This document shows, piece after piece, positions 25,398-33,597 of a stretch of 33,853 bases of DNA (position 1 is its first letter; each line of letters opens with the position of its first letter). The translations under genes were made by a program, and so were the position numbers. Source of the DNA: Phascolarctobacterium sp. (GTDB taxonomy: Bacteria > Bacillota > Negativicutes > Acidaminococcales > Acidaminococcaceae). The notes under the pieces were generated by a model. That model had not been told where the DNA came from. It saw only the letters and a list, made by a program, of their open reading frames with translations, and did no database searches. The stretch covers positions 25,073-58,925 of the forward strand of contig JAUNIS010000014.1 of NCBI GenBank assembly GCA_030523325.1, given 5' to 3'.

Positions 25398-26516
25398 TTA
25401 TTTACCAGCCTCGTCCATTTTAATTTTGCTGCCTTCACGCAGTTTGTTTTGACCTTCAAGAACTACCTTATCGCCGTCCTTGAGACCAGCAAGAATTTCA
25501 ATATGAGTTTCATCGGTGTAGCCAATGGCAAGCACCTTGCGAGTTACTACACCATTTTCATCGGGAACGAACGCAGTTTTTTGATCGTCACGCATAACAA
25601 TTGCATGTTGAGGGATAACAAGCACGTTTTCTTTCGGCTCGCCTTTTAAGGTAACATTCGCATAAACACCTGCGCGTAAATTTTCTTTATTGTCAACAGA
25701 TACCTCGGCTTCGAAGGTGTGACCTGGAATGGTTGCAACAGGTGCAATGCGAGAGATGGTGCCTTCGATTTTTTTATTGTTAAAGGCAGGCAAAACGATT
25801 TCGCAAGTATTACCAACGGCAACAGATGCCACATTACCTTCGGGAATGTCGATAACAGTTTTTAATTTAGATGTATCAGCTACAGAAAAAATTGCTGTAC
25901 CAGCTTTTGCGTAATAACCTTCTTGGTAATAACGTTTAGCAATGATACCATCAACAGGAGCAACAAGGTCCGTTGCTTCTAATTTACTTACCATGCCTTC
26001 ATAAGTACCTCTAGCAGACTCAACCTTGCTTTGACAAGCTTGCAAATTAAAATAATAAGTATCATACACAGCACGAGAAACTGCGTTTTGTTCGTACAAG
26101 GTTTGATAACGCTTAAAGTCAAGCTCTGCCTTCACAAGGTCTGACTTAGCATTATTGTAAGAACCTTTAGCTACAATCAAGGCTGCAGAATGATCGATTT
26201 TTTCTAAAGAAGCAAGAATTTGACCCTTCTTCACATGATCTCCCAATTGCACGTAAACCTTTTCAATACGCGCATCAACCTTCGGAGCTACATCAGCTTG
26301 TAAATCAGCATCAAGTGTGCCGGAAAATTTCATGGTCGGAATCATGGTCTTACGACTAACCTCGCACAAGGTAACAGGAATATCTCGCTTTTGCGACATA
26401 CGTGCCGCACGAGCTTTATCATTTTGGACATTGCTATAAATACGATACGCAACAATAACACAAATTGCGATCAAAACTGCTAATAATATTTTTACCTTAC
26501 GGTTTTGTAAATTCAA
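25398..26516 (-). CDS. RND efflux periplasmic adaptor (membrane fusion protein)
   Basis: Links the RND pump to an outer-membrane channel. The protein shows one N-terminal membrane anchor (ILLAVLIAICVIVAY), a lipoyl-type half motif in VAPKVDARIEKVYVQLGDHVKKGQILASLE, a helical hairpin of about 60 residues, the second lipoyl half ATDLVAPVDGIIAKR, then beta-barrel and membrane-proximal domains ending in LKDGDKVVLEGQNKL. I place the start at TTG 26516, preceded by GGGGGA at 6 bases. A longer frame from TTG 26549 adds 11 residues but has no ribosome site in view. It is the first gene of a run of up to six - strand genes. A promoter lies at 26671-26700. Confidence 0.93.
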   Translation of the reverse strand: MNLQNRKVKILLAVLIAICVIVAYRIYSNVQNDKARAARMSQKRDIPVTLCEVSRKTMIPTMKFSGTLDADLQADVAPKVDARIEKVYVQLGDHVKKGQILASLEKIDHSAALIVAKGSYNNAKSDLVKAELDFKRYQTLYEQNAVSRAVYDTYYFNLQACQSKVESARGTYEGMVSKLEATDLVAPVDGIIAKRYYQEGYYAKAGTAIFSVADTSKLKTVIDIPEGNVASVAVGNTCEIVLPAFNNKKIEGTISRIAPVATIPGHTFEAEVSVDNKENLRAGVYANVTLKGEPKENVLVIPQHAIVMRDDQKTAFVPDENGVVTRKVLAIGYTDETHIEILAGLKDGDKVVLEGQNKLREGSKIKMDEAGK

Positions 26517-26670
26517 AACAAGTCCCCCATTCTCTATGTTTATTTGCAAATTGCAGACAATATTCCGTTTTTTATCTTACACGGTAAATATGTCAGAAGT
26601 ATGGCAAATTTTTCGTAAACCCTTTTTCACGTCAATTGCAGTTAATTTAGGCAAACAAACCAACATTTTA

Positions 26671-26700
26671 ATTATACAATAATTTAGCAGTCAAGAGCAA
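26671..26700 (-). promoter_or_regulatory. Likely promoter of the efflux operon
   Basis: On the - strand TTGCTC (26700-26695) and a perfect TATAAT (26676-26671) are 18 bp apart, giving an untranslated leader of roughly 150 nt before the adaptor start. No operator could be identified. Confidence 0.5.
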
Positions 26701-26761
26701 TGGATACTCACAAGTATACTTATTAATTTAACTAAGGTTTTGCGAAGTCTTTGTTGATTGC

Positions 26762-26791
26762 AAAAAAATAGGGCAGCTCTTTCGAGCTGCC
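26762..26791 (-). terminator. Terminator of thrS
   Basis: On the - strand GGCAGCTC, GAAA, GAGCTGCC (26791-26772) forms a perfect 8-bp stem with a tetraloop and is followed by CTATTTTTTT. It lies 7 bases after the thrS stop. Confidence 0.93.
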
Positions 26792-26798
26792 AGTTATT

Positions 26799-28703
26799 TT
26801 ATTTCTTTTTGGCGATTTCTTTTTGAAGCATAGCAACAAAGTCTTCAAACTTCATTGCACCAATATCTCCTTCGCCACGACGACGAACATTTACAGTACC
26901 ATCTGCAACTTCCTTGTCGCCAACAACCAAGGTATAAGGAACCTTTTGGATTTGCGCTTCACGAATCTTGTAGCCAAGCTTTTCGTTGCGGTCGTCCAAT
27001 TTAGAACGAATACCAAGCTCGAAGAATTTTTCGTCCAGCTTGCGAGCATAATCTGCTTGCTTGTCGGTGATAGGCAGAACACGAACCTGGCAAGGAGCAA
27101 GCCATGCGGGGAATGCACCTGCATAGTTTTCGATCAAGATGCCGATGAAACGTTCGATAGAACCGTAAACTACGCGGTGAATCATAACCGGACGATGCTT
27201 GAGTCCGTCTTCACCGGTGTAGGTGAGTTCAAATTTTTCAGGCAATTGCATATCAAGTTGAATGGTACCACATTGCCAGGTACGACCGATGGAATCCTTC
27301 AGATGGAAGTCAATCTTCGGACCATAGAATGCACCATCGCCTTCGTTAATTACATAGTCGAGACCGCAATCCTCCAGAGCATCACGTAAGCCTTGAGTTG
27401 CCAGCTCCCAGGTAGCATCATCGCCCATAGAATTTTCCGGACGAGTGGAAAGCTCTGCATGATAAGTTAAACCAAAGGTTGCATAAACTTCGTCGAAGAG
27501 AGAAATTACGTTTTTAATTTCGCTACGAATTTGAGAAGGCATCATGAAGATGTGCGCATCGTCTTGAGTGAAGCAGCGTACACGGAAAAGGCCGTGGAGT
27601 GCACCGGATAATTCGTGACGATGAACGAGACCTAATTCGCCTGCGCGAATAGGAAGTTCTTTGTAGGAATGGGGATGCAATTTATAAACGAGCATACCAC
27701 CCGGGCAGTTCATGGGTTTAACTGCATAATCCATCTCGTCGATTTCGGTGAAGTACATGTTTTCACGATAATGATCCCAGTGACCAGAACGTTCCCAGAG
27801 AGCACGGTTCAAAATCATCGGGGTTTTGATTTCTTCATAGCCATAACGACGATGAACCTCGCGCCAATAATTAATTAATTCGTTGCGGATAATCATGCCA
27901 TTGGGCAGGAAGAAGGGGAAGCCAGGACCTTCATCCATCAGTGCGAAGATGTCGAGTTCCTTGCCTAATTTACGGTGATCGCGTTTAGCAGCCTCTTCCA
28001 TCATGGTAATGTAAGCATCAAGCTCTTCTTTTGAAGGGAAAGCAGTGCCGTAAATACGTTGCAGCATTTTATTTTTTTCGTTACCTCTCCAATAAGCACC
28101 AGCGATGGATTGCAGCTTGAATGCTTTTACGCGACCAGTAGTCGGGCAGTGAGGACCTGCACAAAGATCGGTGAAATCGCCTTGGGTATAAGTGGAGATG
28201 ATTGCATCTTCCGGTAAATCGTTGATGAGCTCAACTTTATATTTCTCGTCTTTAGCCGCAAACATTGCAAGAGCCTCGCTGCGAGGAATCTCACTGCGTA
28301 CGAGAGGAATATTTTGTTTAACGATTTTAGCCATTTCTTTTTCGATAGCTAATAAATCTTCAGGAGTGAAAACGTGCTCGGAATCCAAGTCATAGTAGAA
28401 GCCTTTGTCAATTGCAGGTCCGATAGCAAATTTAACCTCTGGGAAGAGATGTTGAATTGCTTGAGCCATAACGTGAGCTGCAGTATGACGAATAGCATGG
28501 AGTCCTTCCGGGGTATCGGGCAGAACGAATTCAACTTTTGCATCATGGTCAAGAACGTCGGTTAAGTCCTTGTTCACACCATCTACAATAGCTAAGAGAG
28601 CTTGTTTGCCAAGCTTTTGGTTTAAGCCCTTAGCGATTTCCAGCAAGGTCGAGCCAGCAGCAAATTCTTTAACGCTGCCGTCTTTTAAGGTTACATTAAT
28701 CAT
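26799..28703 (-). CDS. thrS: Threonyl-tRNA synthetase
   Basis: Charges tRNA(Thr) in the cytoplasm. The 634 residues have full class II architecture: TGS domain (about 1-62), the editing domain beginning with the metal-site histidines H73 and H77 in IRHTAAHVM, the catalytic core with GPGFPFFLPNG, NCPGGM (the zinc cysteine) and RVRCFTQDDAHIF, and the C-terminal anticodon-binding domain with PCQVRVLPITDKQ near 540. AGGAGG stands 7 bases before the ATG. Expression is controlled by the T-box leader at about 28735-28990, which reads uncharged tRNA(Thr). A strong promoter and terminator bracket it as a single-gene unit. Confidence 0.98.
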   Translation of the reverse strand: MINVTLKDGSVKEFAAGSTLLEIAKGLNQKLGKQALLAIVDGVNKDLTDVLDHDAKVEFVLPDTPEGLHAIRHTAAHVMAQAIQHLFPEVKFAIGPAIDKGFYYDLDSEHVFTPEDLLAIEKEMAKIVKQNIPLVRSEIPRSEALAMFAAKDEKYKVELINDLPEDAIISTYTQGDFTDLCAGPHCPTTGRVKAFKLQSIAGAYWRGNEKNKMLQRIYGTAFPSKEELDAYITMMEEAAKRDHRKLGKELDIFALMDEGPGFPFFLPNGMIIRNELINYWREVHRRYGYEEIKTPMILNRALWERSGHWDHYRENMYFTEIDEMDYAVKPMNCPGGMLVYKLHPHSYKELPIRAGELGLVHRHELSGALHGLFRVRCFTQDDAHIFMMPSQIRSEIKNVISLFDEVYATFGLTYHAELSTRPENSMGDDATWELATQGLRDALEDCGLDYVINEGDGAFYGPKIDFHLKDSIGRTWQCGTIQLDMQLPEKFELTYTGEDGLKHRPVMIHRVVYGSIERFIGILIENYAGAFPAWLAPCQVRVLPITDKQADYARKLDEKFFELGIRSKLDDRNEKLGYKIREAQIQKVPYTLVVGDKEVADGTVNVRRRGEGDIGAMKFEDFVAMLQKEIAKKK

Positions 28704-28734
28704 ATTTATTCCTCCTAAATTTGTTTACAAAAAA

Positions 28735-28990
28735 TAAAAAACCCCGATCCCAAACAAGGGACGGAGTAAACCGCGGTTCCACCCTAATTGATTACAAACG
28801 TGACCCACTCGGTATCGTTAACGCCGATAAGACGGGCTCACATACTTGCAGGATTGCTTTGAGTTTGCCAGTTTAAAGGTGGTGCGTTTTCTCTTACCTA
28901 TATCGCTTCCAGCCTAGGCGATACTCTCTATGAGGCCAGCTTAGAAAACTTGTCCTTCGCATTACTTCTTGTATATTATGATTTCTATCT
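28735..28990 (-). promoter_or_regulatory. T-box riboswitch of thrS
   Basis: On the - strand the T-box core AGGGTGGAACCGCGG is at 28785-28771, followed by the terminator stem CCGTCCC with GGGATCGG and then GGTTTTTT (about 28765-28735). Upstream lies a long stem I region. A threonine codon ACC followed by A at 28883-28881 (GCACCACC) is the likely specifier. Uncharged tRNA(Thr) would stabilise the antiterminator and let thrS be transcribed. Confidence 0.95.
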
Positions 28991-28994
28991 AACA

Positions 28995-29022
28995 ATTATA
29001 ACACACGCTAAAGGAAAGTCAA
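28995..29022 (-). promoter_or_regulatory. Promoter of the thrS leader
   Basis: On the - strand TTGACT (29022-29017) and a perfect TATAAT (29000-28995) are separated by 16 bp, directly upstream of the T-box RNA. Confidence 0.85.
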
Positions 29023-29052
29023 TAGATTGTAGCAAAATCTAAAAATTTGTAT

Positions 29053-29058
29053 TATAAT
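29053..29058 (+). promoter_or_regulatory. -10 box for the DUF4127 gene
   Basis: A perfect TATAAT lies 33 bp before the start codon. The best -35 candidate, TTGTAG at 29027-29032, is 20 bp away, so the promoter may be weak or need an activator. It runs back to back with the thrS promoter. Confidence 0.4.
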
Positions 29059-29091
29059 ATTATGGTACATTTTCAGAAGGGAGGACTATCA

Positions 29092-30657
29092 ATGCAAATC
29101 AAAAACATTTTAGCCCTGGGCTTAGTGACTAATATTTTCTTTTTTAGTCCTGCCGAAGCAAAAGATTTACAAATTCTTTTTATCCCACTCGATAACAGAC
29201 CTGTCTGCTCAAGCTATGTAAAAGAAAGCGTAGAAGGTGCGGGCATTAAGTTAATTATGCCTCCTGATAAATTTATCGCTACTCATCAGGTTAATGGCAA
29301 CCCGGCTCAGCTTTTAAAATGGCTGCAGGAAAAAAGCAGTCAGGCTGATGCAGCAGTTATCTCCACGGACAGTTTAATTTACGGCGGGCTCGTGGCCTCA
29401 CGAACTCACGAAGACAGCGCCGATATTTTAAATGCACGCGTAAATGCTTTAAGCGAGCTTGCTCGTGATAGTAAGATTAAGCTTTATGCTTTCTCTACGA
29501 TTATGCGTACCCCACGTGCGTCTCGTGGTCGCGTTGAGCCCGACTATTATCCGGAGGTTGGTCCTAGTATTTTTGCTTACAGCGAGCTGCTTGATAAAAA
29601 AACTCAAAGCTCTTTAAGTATAACTGAGCAATTAACCTTACAAGCTCTTGAACGCAATCTTAAGAAGGATAATCTTGGCGATTGGCTGGAGCGTCGCAAA
29701 AAAAATTTTGAGGTAAATAAAAATCTCACTCGCCTCTCGCGTATGAACCGCTTCCATTATCTTGGCATTGGCAAGGACGATAATTCTCCCCACAGCGCTA
29801 CCCATCTTGAAAGCTGCAAGCTGGCAAAAGAAACCTTTGACATGCCCAAGGATCGCTTGGCAATAATTGACGGCGTTGACCAGCTTGGTTTACTTTTAAT
29901 CGCGCGTGCCTTTAACGAAGCGCGTAACCTTAAGCCTAACGTACAAATTCTCTACGCACCTGGCTCGGGGGCAAACACCCTGCCTCAATATAGTGACGCA
30001 ATTCTCTACGATTCTGTGCCCGTACAAATCATGGCTGCGGGCGGAACGGTTGCCAGTGACACGGGCGATTTAATTTTAGCAATTAATAGTCCTGCAGATA
30101 GCATCGTCAAGGACTCTACGTTTAGCGATAACCTGCCTTTCCCCAATGTTGCTAATAGAAGCTTCATTGCCCAGCTGCAAAATTTGCTGGCTAATAATAA
30201 AAAAATTACTCTTGCAGATATTTCTTATTCTAACGGAGCGGACAATGGTTTTATGGAAACCCTTGCCAAAAATTGTGACCTTGGTCAATTGCGTGCATAT
30301 AACGGTTGGAATACGGCGGACAATGCCATTGGTTATGCCATCGCCCAAGGCATGCTAGCCCAGCACATGAAAGATGCAAACCGCGAGAAGCTTTTGCGTC
30401 AGCGTTATATTGACGACTGGTTTTATCAAAGTAACGCAAGGCCCGTCATCTCTAAAGAATTAGAGCAAAAAAATCGTGAGGATTTAAAATACGATCTTGG
30501 CTCGGCGACGAATCAAATCCTCAAAAAGGTCAGCGATGACGCCCATGCTATGGCGAAAAAATATGCTTTCACCAAAACCTACGACTTCACGCTCTCCTTC
30601 CCTTGGAACCGCCTTTTCGAAGTCAACGTCACCCTCGCCAAAAAACCGAAGAAGTAA
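29092..30657 (+). CDS. Exported DUF4127 family protein
   Basis: A 521-residue protein of a family without known function. I start it at ATG 29092 because GGGAGG (29079-29084) stands just upstream. An earlier in-frame ATG would put a poor N-terminus before the signal peptide. Residues 1-23 form a clear signal peptide (MQIKNILALGLVTNIFFF...PAEA, cut before KDLQ), so the protein acts in the periplasm or at the envelope. Family marks are FIPLDNRPVC near residue 29 and ISTDSLIYGGLVASR near 85-99. Conserved Asp, Arg and His residues at the N-terminal end would suit a hydrolase, but this is a guess. It is a single gene with its own terminator. Confidence 0.9.
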   Translation: MQIKNILALGLVTNIFFFSPAEAKDLQILFIPLDNRPVCSSYVKESVEGAGIKLIMPPDKFIATHQVNGNPAQLLKWLQEKSSQADAAVISTDSLIYGGLVASRTHEDSADILNARVNALSELARDSKIKLYAFSTIMRTPRASRGRVEPDYYPEVGPSIFAYSELLDKKTQSSLSITEQLTLQALERNLKKDNLGDWLERRKKNFEVNKNLTRLSRMNRFHYLGIGKDDNSPHSATHLESCKLAKETFDMPKDRLAIIDGVDQLGLLLIARAFNEARNLKPNVQILYAPGSGANTLPQYSDAILYDSVPVQIMAAGGTVASDTGDLILAINSPADSIVKDSTFSDNLPFPNVANRSFIAQLQNLLANNKKITLADISYSNGADNGFMETLAKNCDLGQLRAYNGWNTADNAIGYAIAQGMLAQHMKDANREKLLRQRYIDDWFYQSNARPVISKELEQKNREDLKYDLGSATNQILKKVSDDAHAMAKKYAFTKTYDFTLSFPWNRLFEVNVTLAKKPKK

Positions 30658-30661
30658 AATT

Positions 30662-30691
30662 AAAACGCAGGCCTCGCGGTCTGCGTTTTTT
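30662..30691 (+). terminator. Terminator of the DUF4127 gene
   Basis: ACGCAGGCC (30665-30673) pairs with GGTCTGCGT with one G-U pair around TCGC, followed by TTTTT. Confidence 0.88.
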
Positions 30692-30719
30692 CGTTCTCAC
30701 AACAGCTTTGTCATATAAA

Positions 30720-30753
30720 GAGGTAAGTAAAACGACATCAATTTTTACTTCTC
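30720..30753 (-). terminator. Possible terminator of the DUF2075 gene
   Basis: AAGTAAAA and TTTTACTT pair around about 10 bases, extended by GAG with CTC past a 2-base bulge. The stop codon lies within the stem. The downstream T-run is weak. Confidence 0.4.
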
Positions 30754-32625
30754 AATCTCGATTTTCAACATCTTGCTCATATGTTCGAGCAACGGCTTGT
30801 CCTCACAGTAAATGTAACAACCCTTCTGCCCGCGAGAGAGCAAGGTTTTGTAGGTATTGCGAATCAATTTATCAGCTAATGCTTTATTCTTGCAGGCGCG
30901 AATACCAGATGTTTTATCGCTTTTGGCTTCTTGCGTTTGGTCAGTAATGACCTTGCCATTTTCAAATCGCAAATCCTTGCCGATAATTATCCCGCAATAA
31001 TCGAACTCCAAGCCTTGAGTCGTATGAATGCACCCCACCTGGTCGAAGGAATCCGGGTCAATAGCAAAGAGTGTATTTTCGAAATTCCATTTCGCACGGA
31101 AATCGTCTTCCAAATTAATGTCAGAGACGAAGCCATAAGGATTTTTTTCTGATTCCCATTCGTAACAATAACCTGCAATCATGCGTGCTTTATTGTTAAT
31201 TTTATTTTTTTCACGCAAGTCTTCCCGCATTTTACTCGGACTATTGAAGAGTCGAATCTCATAGTCATAGTCAAATTCCGTATTGGCATTCTCACCGATT
31301 CCTAACAAATTATTCAGGAAATTAAGATAACCGTCGCTACCGTTACAACGGAATTGGGAAACCAAATCTAGGTCCTTGCCCTCTAAAACTGCAGCATTAT
31401 GAAACTTCGCCCATTTGCGAATCTCATCCTTGGTACCGATATCCTTGGTGGTAATCTGTTGGTCCTCGTCAATGAAGAAAACACTAACGCGAGCAGCATT
31501 AATTAATTCCTTGACTTGGTTTTCGCCATGGAAAATTTGTGATTTCTTTTTCAAGCGATGAGCTTCGTCAACGATGACGCAGTCCAAAAGATTCTTAGGC
31601 TTATCCCAGAAAAAGTCGGATGCCTTGAATAAACTTTTAATGTAGCTTTGTTTATATTTTTCTTGCTTTAATTTTTCAAAATAAACATTACGTGGAGCAG
31701 CGTTTTTTGTAACGTAGTTAGCGCTAAAGCCTTTGTTAATAAGGTCGCACAAGAGTTGAATTGCTACGACGGATTTTCCAGTTCCCGGTCCACCAGAGAC
31801 GATGACAACGTATTTATCCTCGCCCTTCGTCGGATTATTAGCATCTCTTACGGCTCTTTCCACCAATTTTTTCACAGTCTCGTAAGCAACCTTTTGCTCG
31901 TCGATAAGATAAAACTCGTGGTTGCCCTTAATCATAGATGTCAAGGTATCCTGTAGTGCTTTAGCTGGTTTTAATTTTCCTTGCTCAATCTTCATCAAAA
32001 GGTCCAGACCATCTTTTTTCTTGACGAAGCTTTTGATAAATGTGCGCAACTTATCAACATCTTCTGCTAAAAACAGAGGAGCACTTGTGATAGCATCTTT
32101 GTATAAAGGATTGTCGATGTGTTCTCTATTTACCTCACGATAATTATGCAAAAAAGCACAAGGTTTTAAATGAATATCAAGTTCGCGGACTGTTTCATTA
32201 AAATTCTCGATGATTTTCGCATAGCTATAAGCCTGGTAGCATGGATGACAAACAGTTCTAGTAGCACCACCGGTAAAAGCTGTAACCACATCGGCACGTG
32301 ATGTTATCCCACTATCCTCCCACTGCTTTAATTCTACAACCACAACATTACTAGAGCCAAAACCGTCTTCACCAGCGATGAGAAAATCCACACGTTTAGA
32401 CGTGAGCGGGATTTGATATTCAACGGCTAATTGTACGTCATCTGCAATATCTTCATCGTCCAAGACATTACGCATGTACATCAGTGAATTGCCCCAAGAT
32501 TTATATTCGGACTCATTGTGATGAAAAATATTACGTTTTTCGAAGGCTGCTTGCACCTTAGCGGCAATGTTTCCGTGACGAATATCATTGACAAAGCCAC
32601 CCTTAGTATTTTCATAAATAATCAT
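30745..32625 (-). CDS. DUF2075-type nuclease-helicase (P-loop ATPase)
   Basis: A 626-residue protein joining a nuclease-like N-terminus to a superfamily 1-like motor. Residues 78-100 give a PD-(D/E)xK pattern with D80 in KRVDFLIAG and E98/K100 in VVVVELKQW. The motor has Walker A GGPGTGKS at 278-285, Walker B IVDEAHRL with DEAH at 353-356, a late QFRCNGSDGYLNF motif, CIHTTQGLEFDYCGIIIG near 535, and the family-typical end NTYKTLLSRGQKGCYIYCEDKPL. It follows the MazG-like gene by 12 bases, so they are co-transcribed. The family is related to Schlafen-like ATPases. A role in nucleic-acid stress or phage defence is inferred, not shown. The ribosome site GGGGTAGG is close to the ATG. Confidence 0.88.
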   Translation of the reverse strand: MIIYENTKGGFVNDIRHGNIAAKVQAAFEKRNIFHHNESEYKSWGNSLMYMRNVLDDEDIADDVQLAVEYQIPLTSKRVDFLIAGEDGFGSSNVVVVELKQWEDSGITSRADVVTAFTGGATRTVCHPCYQAYSYAKIIENFNETVRELDIHLKPCAFLHNYREVNREHIDNPLYKDAITSAPLFLAEDVDKLRTFIKSFVKKKDGLDLLMKIEQGKLKPAKALQDTLTSMIKGNHEFYLIDEQKVAYETVKKLVERAVRDANNPTKGEDKYVVIVSGGPGTGKSVVAIQLLCDLINKGFSANYVTKNAAPRNVYFEKLKQEKYKQSYIKSLFKASDFFWDKPKNLLDCVIVDEAHRLKKKSQIFHGENQVKELINAARVSVFFIDEDQQITTKDIGTKDEIRKWAKFHNAAVLEGKDLDLVSQFRCNGSDGYLNFLNNLLGIGENANTEFDYDYEIRLFNSPSKMREDLREKNKINNKARMIAGYCYEWESEKNPYGFVSDINLEDDFRAKWNFENTLFAIDPDSFDQVGCIHTTQGLEFDYCGIIIGKDLRFENGKVITDQTQEAKSDKTSGIRACKNKALADKLIRNTYKTLLSRGQKGCYIYCEDKPLLEHMSKMLKIEIEK

Positions 32626-32637
32626 AATCCTACCCCA

Positions 32638-32976
32638 TTAAAGCTCCGTATATTTTTTAGAACTACCATAAGATTTTTCTACAGGATATTTTTCGCAGTT
32701 CCTTGCTATTTTCTTCAGCATAATTTCTTTAACATCAAGCCCAGTGGCATCGGCCATCAGCAACGCATAAAGCATGACATCCGCAAGTTCTTCGGCAATT
32801 TTTTCTTTTTTACCTTGAGCACTCGTATCAGTACCGGACCATTGGAAAACCTCTAATAGCTCAGCTGCCTCTAGGGACAATGAAATTGCTAGATCCTTAG
32901 GATTGTGAAACTGCTGCCAATTTCTATCGTCCCTAAATTTTACAATTTTCTCTTGAATGCTCTCAATAGTTTCCAT
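32638..32976 (-). CDS. MazG-like nucleotide pyrophosphohydrolase
   Basis: A 112-residue all-alpha NTP pyrophosphohydrolase of the MazG/RS21-C6 type, which hydrolyses (d)NTPs, often damaged ones, to monophosphates. The magnesium motif is complete: EAAELLEVFQW with E36 and E39, then EELADVMLYAL with E63 and D66. The HNPKDLAISLSLEAAEL region is typical of short single-domain members such as dCTPase-like enzymes. GGAGGAG stands about 4 bases before the ATG. It is the first gene of a pair with the DUF2075 nuclease-helicase, with only 12 bases between stop and next start. It may simply clean the nucleotide pool, or supply the nucleotide-depleting part of a defence module. Confidence 0.92.
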   Translation of the reverse strand: METIESIQEKIVKFRDDRNWQQFHNPKDLAISLSLEAAELLEVFQWSGTDTSAQGKKEKIAEELADVMLYALLMADATGLDVKEIMLKKIARNCEKYPVEKSYGSSKKYTEL

Positions 32977-33028
32977 CTGGCTCCTCCTCTATCACTAACA
33001 CACAAATCGATTGCTAGCTTTGTTTACC

Positions 33029-33037
33029 ATTATACCA
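33029..33037 (-). promoter_or_regulatory. Extended -10 promoter of the MazG-DUF2075 pair
   Basis: On the - strand TGGTATAAT is a perfect extended -10 element about 53 bp before the start codon. No good -35 box is seen. A hairpin AGTTATG-ATCC-CATAACT (33082-33099) lies upstream. Confidence 0.6.
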
Positions 33038-33175
33038 CAACCAACCCCAATTAGCGAGTATTTCCCCCTGGATACTAAATAAGTTATGATCCCATAACTA
33101 ATTAGGCTTCTTCCCTAAGTTTCTTTTCGCCTTCGGCGTTTCGCTAGCCTCAGTACAGCTCGCTTGCGCTCGCAT

Positions 33176-33240
33176 AAAAAACGGACATCCAAATCAAAAA
33201 AATTTTAAAAAATATTTTGAAAGAAAATGTCCGTTTTTTT
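33176..33240. terminator. Long-loop inverted repeat, possible bidirectional terminator
   Basis: ACGGACAT (33181-33188) pairs with ATGTCCGT (33227-33234), extended by A-runs and T-runs on the two sides. The AT-rich loop of 38 bases is long for a terminator. Confidence 0.45.
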
Positions 33241-33353
33241 ATGTTTTTTGTCTTATATAAGCGAGAGATAAAAAAGTTGGCAGCGGAGACGAACATAACG
33301 ATTTTTGATTTAGGAAGGCAATTTTACAGTTCATATTGCTGAGGGCATATTTT

Positions 33354-33520
33354 AATTCGGAATTCGGAATGCGTGATTCCGAATTGTGGACGATTTGCTT
33401 GCGCAAATCTTTTGATTAAATCTGTAAAAGTTCAACGAACGCTAACAGTTTTTAATCAATCAAGCGCAAGCTTGATTCCGTCATTCATAATTCCATAATT
33501 CATAATTAATTTTTAATATG
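33354..33520. repeat. Copy e of the intergenic hairpin repeat (near complete)
   Basis: Left units are AATTCGG twice, AATGCGT and GATTCCG (33354-33381), then AATTGTGG. Hairpin 1 is GATTTGC-TTGC-GCAAATC (33392-33409). The middle closely matches copy b (TTTTGAT, AAATCTG, AAGTTCAAC, CTAACAG). Hairpin 2 is ATCAAGC-GCAA-GCTTGAT (33459-33476). The right array is made of ATTCATA-like units. Confidence 0.8.
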
Positions 33521-33539
33521 TAGATTTAATTTACGAAAA

Positions 33540-33575
33540 AAGAAATAAAGCCCAACCTTTTTAGGGCCAGGCTTT
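33540..33575. terminator. Terminator, probably of the Rpn-like gene
   Basis: AAAGCC (33547-33552) pairs with GGCTTT (33570-33575), with further inner pairs. On the - strand it is followed by ATTTCTTTTTT. It has a T-run on both sides. Confidence 0.65.
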
Positions 33576-33597
33576 TTAACGAACTCAAATTTTTACA

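Noticed and set aside
26823..27389. 188-residue open frame on the + strand opposite thrS
   Set aside because: Shadow of the highly conserved thrS coding frame with no ribosome site or recognisable domain.
33098..33175. 25-codon peptide gene on the - strand
   Set aside because: No ribosome site, hairpin-derived sequence and a position inside a repeat-rich spacer.
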